From the NCBI GenBank assembly GCA_964545315.1, contig CAZJGI010000006.1:1-64000 (forward strand): a stretch of DNA of 64,000 bases, read 5' to 3'. The notes beneath the pieces were generated by a model, which was not told the DNA's origin, made no database searches, and saw only the letters and a program-made list of their open reading frames with translations. Below, in pieces: positions 63,128 through 64,000 of the stretch. Positions within the stretch are counted from its first letter, which is position 1; the number at the start of each line of letters is the position of its first letter. The position numbers and the translations under genes are program-made. This DNA comes from JAAYJR01 sp964545315 (GTDB taxonomy: Bacteria; Bacteroidota; Bacteroidia; Bacteroidales; Prolixibacteraceae).

Positions 63128-64000
63128 GGTGTTGGTATTTTTGAGAAACAATATTTCTGCGTAATTTTAAAGTTGGCGATAACTCGCCTGTTGCAGGAGT
63201 CCATTCTTCACTTACAAGCCTGATACGATTTATCTGTTCATGTGATCCCAGTGTCTTATTTATCTCATCAACCTCTTTTTTGATTTTTTCAATTACTGCC
63301 GGAATGCGTATTAATTCCTCATTATTTTCAAAAAGTATTTTATTATGGGAGCACCATTCATGTAATAAAGGGAAATTTGGAGCAATAAGTGCGCTGGCAA
63401 ATTTTTCATTGATACCAATTACCATTACCTGTTCAATGAGGTTTGAGGTTTTGAGTTTATTTTCAATAAGTTGGGGAGCAATATATTTACCGCCTGAGAG
63501 TTTGAAAATTTCTTTTTTACGGTCCGTGATCTTTAAGTATTTACCTTCTTCCATAACACCAATATCACCTGTGTGGAACCATCCCTCCTCGTCGATTACC
63601 TCTTTTGTTAGTCCGGGTTCTTTATAATATCCCATCATAAGGCCTCTCCCTTTGCATAATATTTCACCGTCTTCAGCTATTTTAACCTCAAATCCTTCAA
63701 GAACCGGCCCCACGGTGCCTATTTTCATTTCTCCCGTTGTTGGATTGTTTACCGCTATTACCGGAGAAGTTTCTGTCAATCCGTATCCTTCAAGGTTGTA
63801 CATACCTGCCATTCCCAATACCCGTGCAATACGTGGCTGAAGTGCTGCTCCTCCTGAAACGACATATACAATGTTGCCGCCCAGAGCTGCTCTCCATTTT
63901 GAGTAAATTAGTTTATCCGCAATCCTGATCTTTATTTTCAGCAGTGGTCCGTACTTTTTATTGTATTCAAAATGCCTGGTCAGGTTAAGGGCCCAGAAAT
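63093..64000 (-). CDS. Long-chain acyl-CoA synthetase (AMP-forming), C-terminal part
   Basis: The gene runs off the window edge; about 302 residues of the C-terminal half are visible and the frame is open to base 64000. Adenylate-forming signatures are YGLTETSPVIAVNN, GWFHTGDIGVMEEG and ITDRKKEIFKLSGGKYIAP. The latter is the hinge and C-terminal domain of FadD/long-chain fatty acid CoA ligases of the FadD15 type. It activates fatty acids to acyl-CoA. The 3' end overlaps the cytochrome c biogenesis gene by 35 bp on the opposite strand. The internal TTG at 63818 is not the true start. Confidence 0.9.
   Translation of the reverse strand, partial: FWALNLTRHFEYNKKYGPLLKIKIRIADKLIYSKWRAALGGNIVYVVSGGAALQPRIARVLGMAGMYNLEGYGLTETSPVIAVNNPTTGEMKIGTVGPVLEGFEVKIAEDGEILCKGRGLMMGYYKEPGLTKEVIDEEGWFHTGDIGVMEEGKYLKITDRKKEIFKLSGGKYIAPQLIENKLKTSNLIEQVMVIGINEKFASALIAPNFPLLHEWCSHNKILFENNEELIRIPAVIEKIKKEVDEINKTLGSHEQINRIRLVSEEWTPATGELSPTLKLRRNIVSQKYQHLIDDIYSVGKF

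Noticed and set aside
1..64000. CRISPR arrays, tRNA/rRNA genes, insertion sequences or prophage
   Set aside because: No regularly spaced repeats, transposase, integrase or phage structural genes, and no tRNA-like cloverleaf was recognised by eye; a tRNA scan could still reveal a missed gene.

Overview
The window reads as a stretch of chromosome from a low-GC member of the Bacteroidota, probably a Bacteroidales/Marinilabiliales-type anaerobe. The main evidence is the type IX secretion genes porU and porV with a gldJ-type lipoprotein, FadL/OmpP1 and lipoprotein families typical of the phylum, and promoters of the TTG-N19-TAnnTTTG type. A run of exactly 100 Ns at 60786-60885 shows this is a scaffolded draft or metagenome assembly. 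No rRNA, tRNA, CRISPR array, prophage or insertion sequence was recognised.

Layout. 1-7.5 kb: a FadL-type porin, a lipoprotein, two tandem serpin lipoproteins, and an ECF sigma factor with its membrane partner. 7.5-22 kb: M14 carboxypeptidase, lytic transglycosylase, uvrA, a TGS-domain nucleoside kinase, an exported methyltransferase-like protein and an amino acid permease, then a reverse-strand run mnmA-yicC-gmk-nadD-plsC. 22-32 kb: a NagZ-like GH3 domain fused to a beta-lactamase-fold domain, a small HTH protein, a DUF1080 lipoprotein, an AmrS-type radical SAM enzyme, a DEAD-box helicase, a NamZ-like exo-muramidase, a beta-helix lipoprotein and an EEP nuclease. 33-43 kb: CCA-adding-type enzyme, thioredoxin, murF, gldJ, porU, porV and ispF. 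43-51 kb: lemA with two TPM-domain genes, a reverse-strand set (M23 peptidase, MerR, Nif3-like, zinc ribbon) and alaS. 51.5-60.2 kb: a response regulator, a three-gene pilin/chaperone/usher-like operon and a soluble multi-PAS histidine kinase. 60.2-64 kb: a ResB-CcsA cytochrome c biogenesis gene broken by the assembly gap, and the 3' part of a long-chain acyl-CoA ligase.

The most interesting region is 51.5-60.2 kb. A DUF4402-like subunit, a PapD-like chaperone and an usher-like beta-barrel sit in one operon between a response regulator and a histidine kinase. The noncoding DNA on both sides carries repeated ATGTCCA motifs (including a perfect 11-bp tandem repeat) and several hairpins. I read this as a regulated chaperone-usher-like surface fibre system in a phylum better known for T9SS and Mfa/Fim-type pili. 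The cell-wall theme (NagZ-AmiE-like fusion, NamZ, lytic transglycosylase, M23 peptidase, MurF) is the second thread.

Two genes (EEP nuclease and murF) have convincing N-termini that extend upstream of any ATG, GTG or TTG. Several others begin with TTG or GTG. Either rare start codons are used or the draft sequence has local errors.
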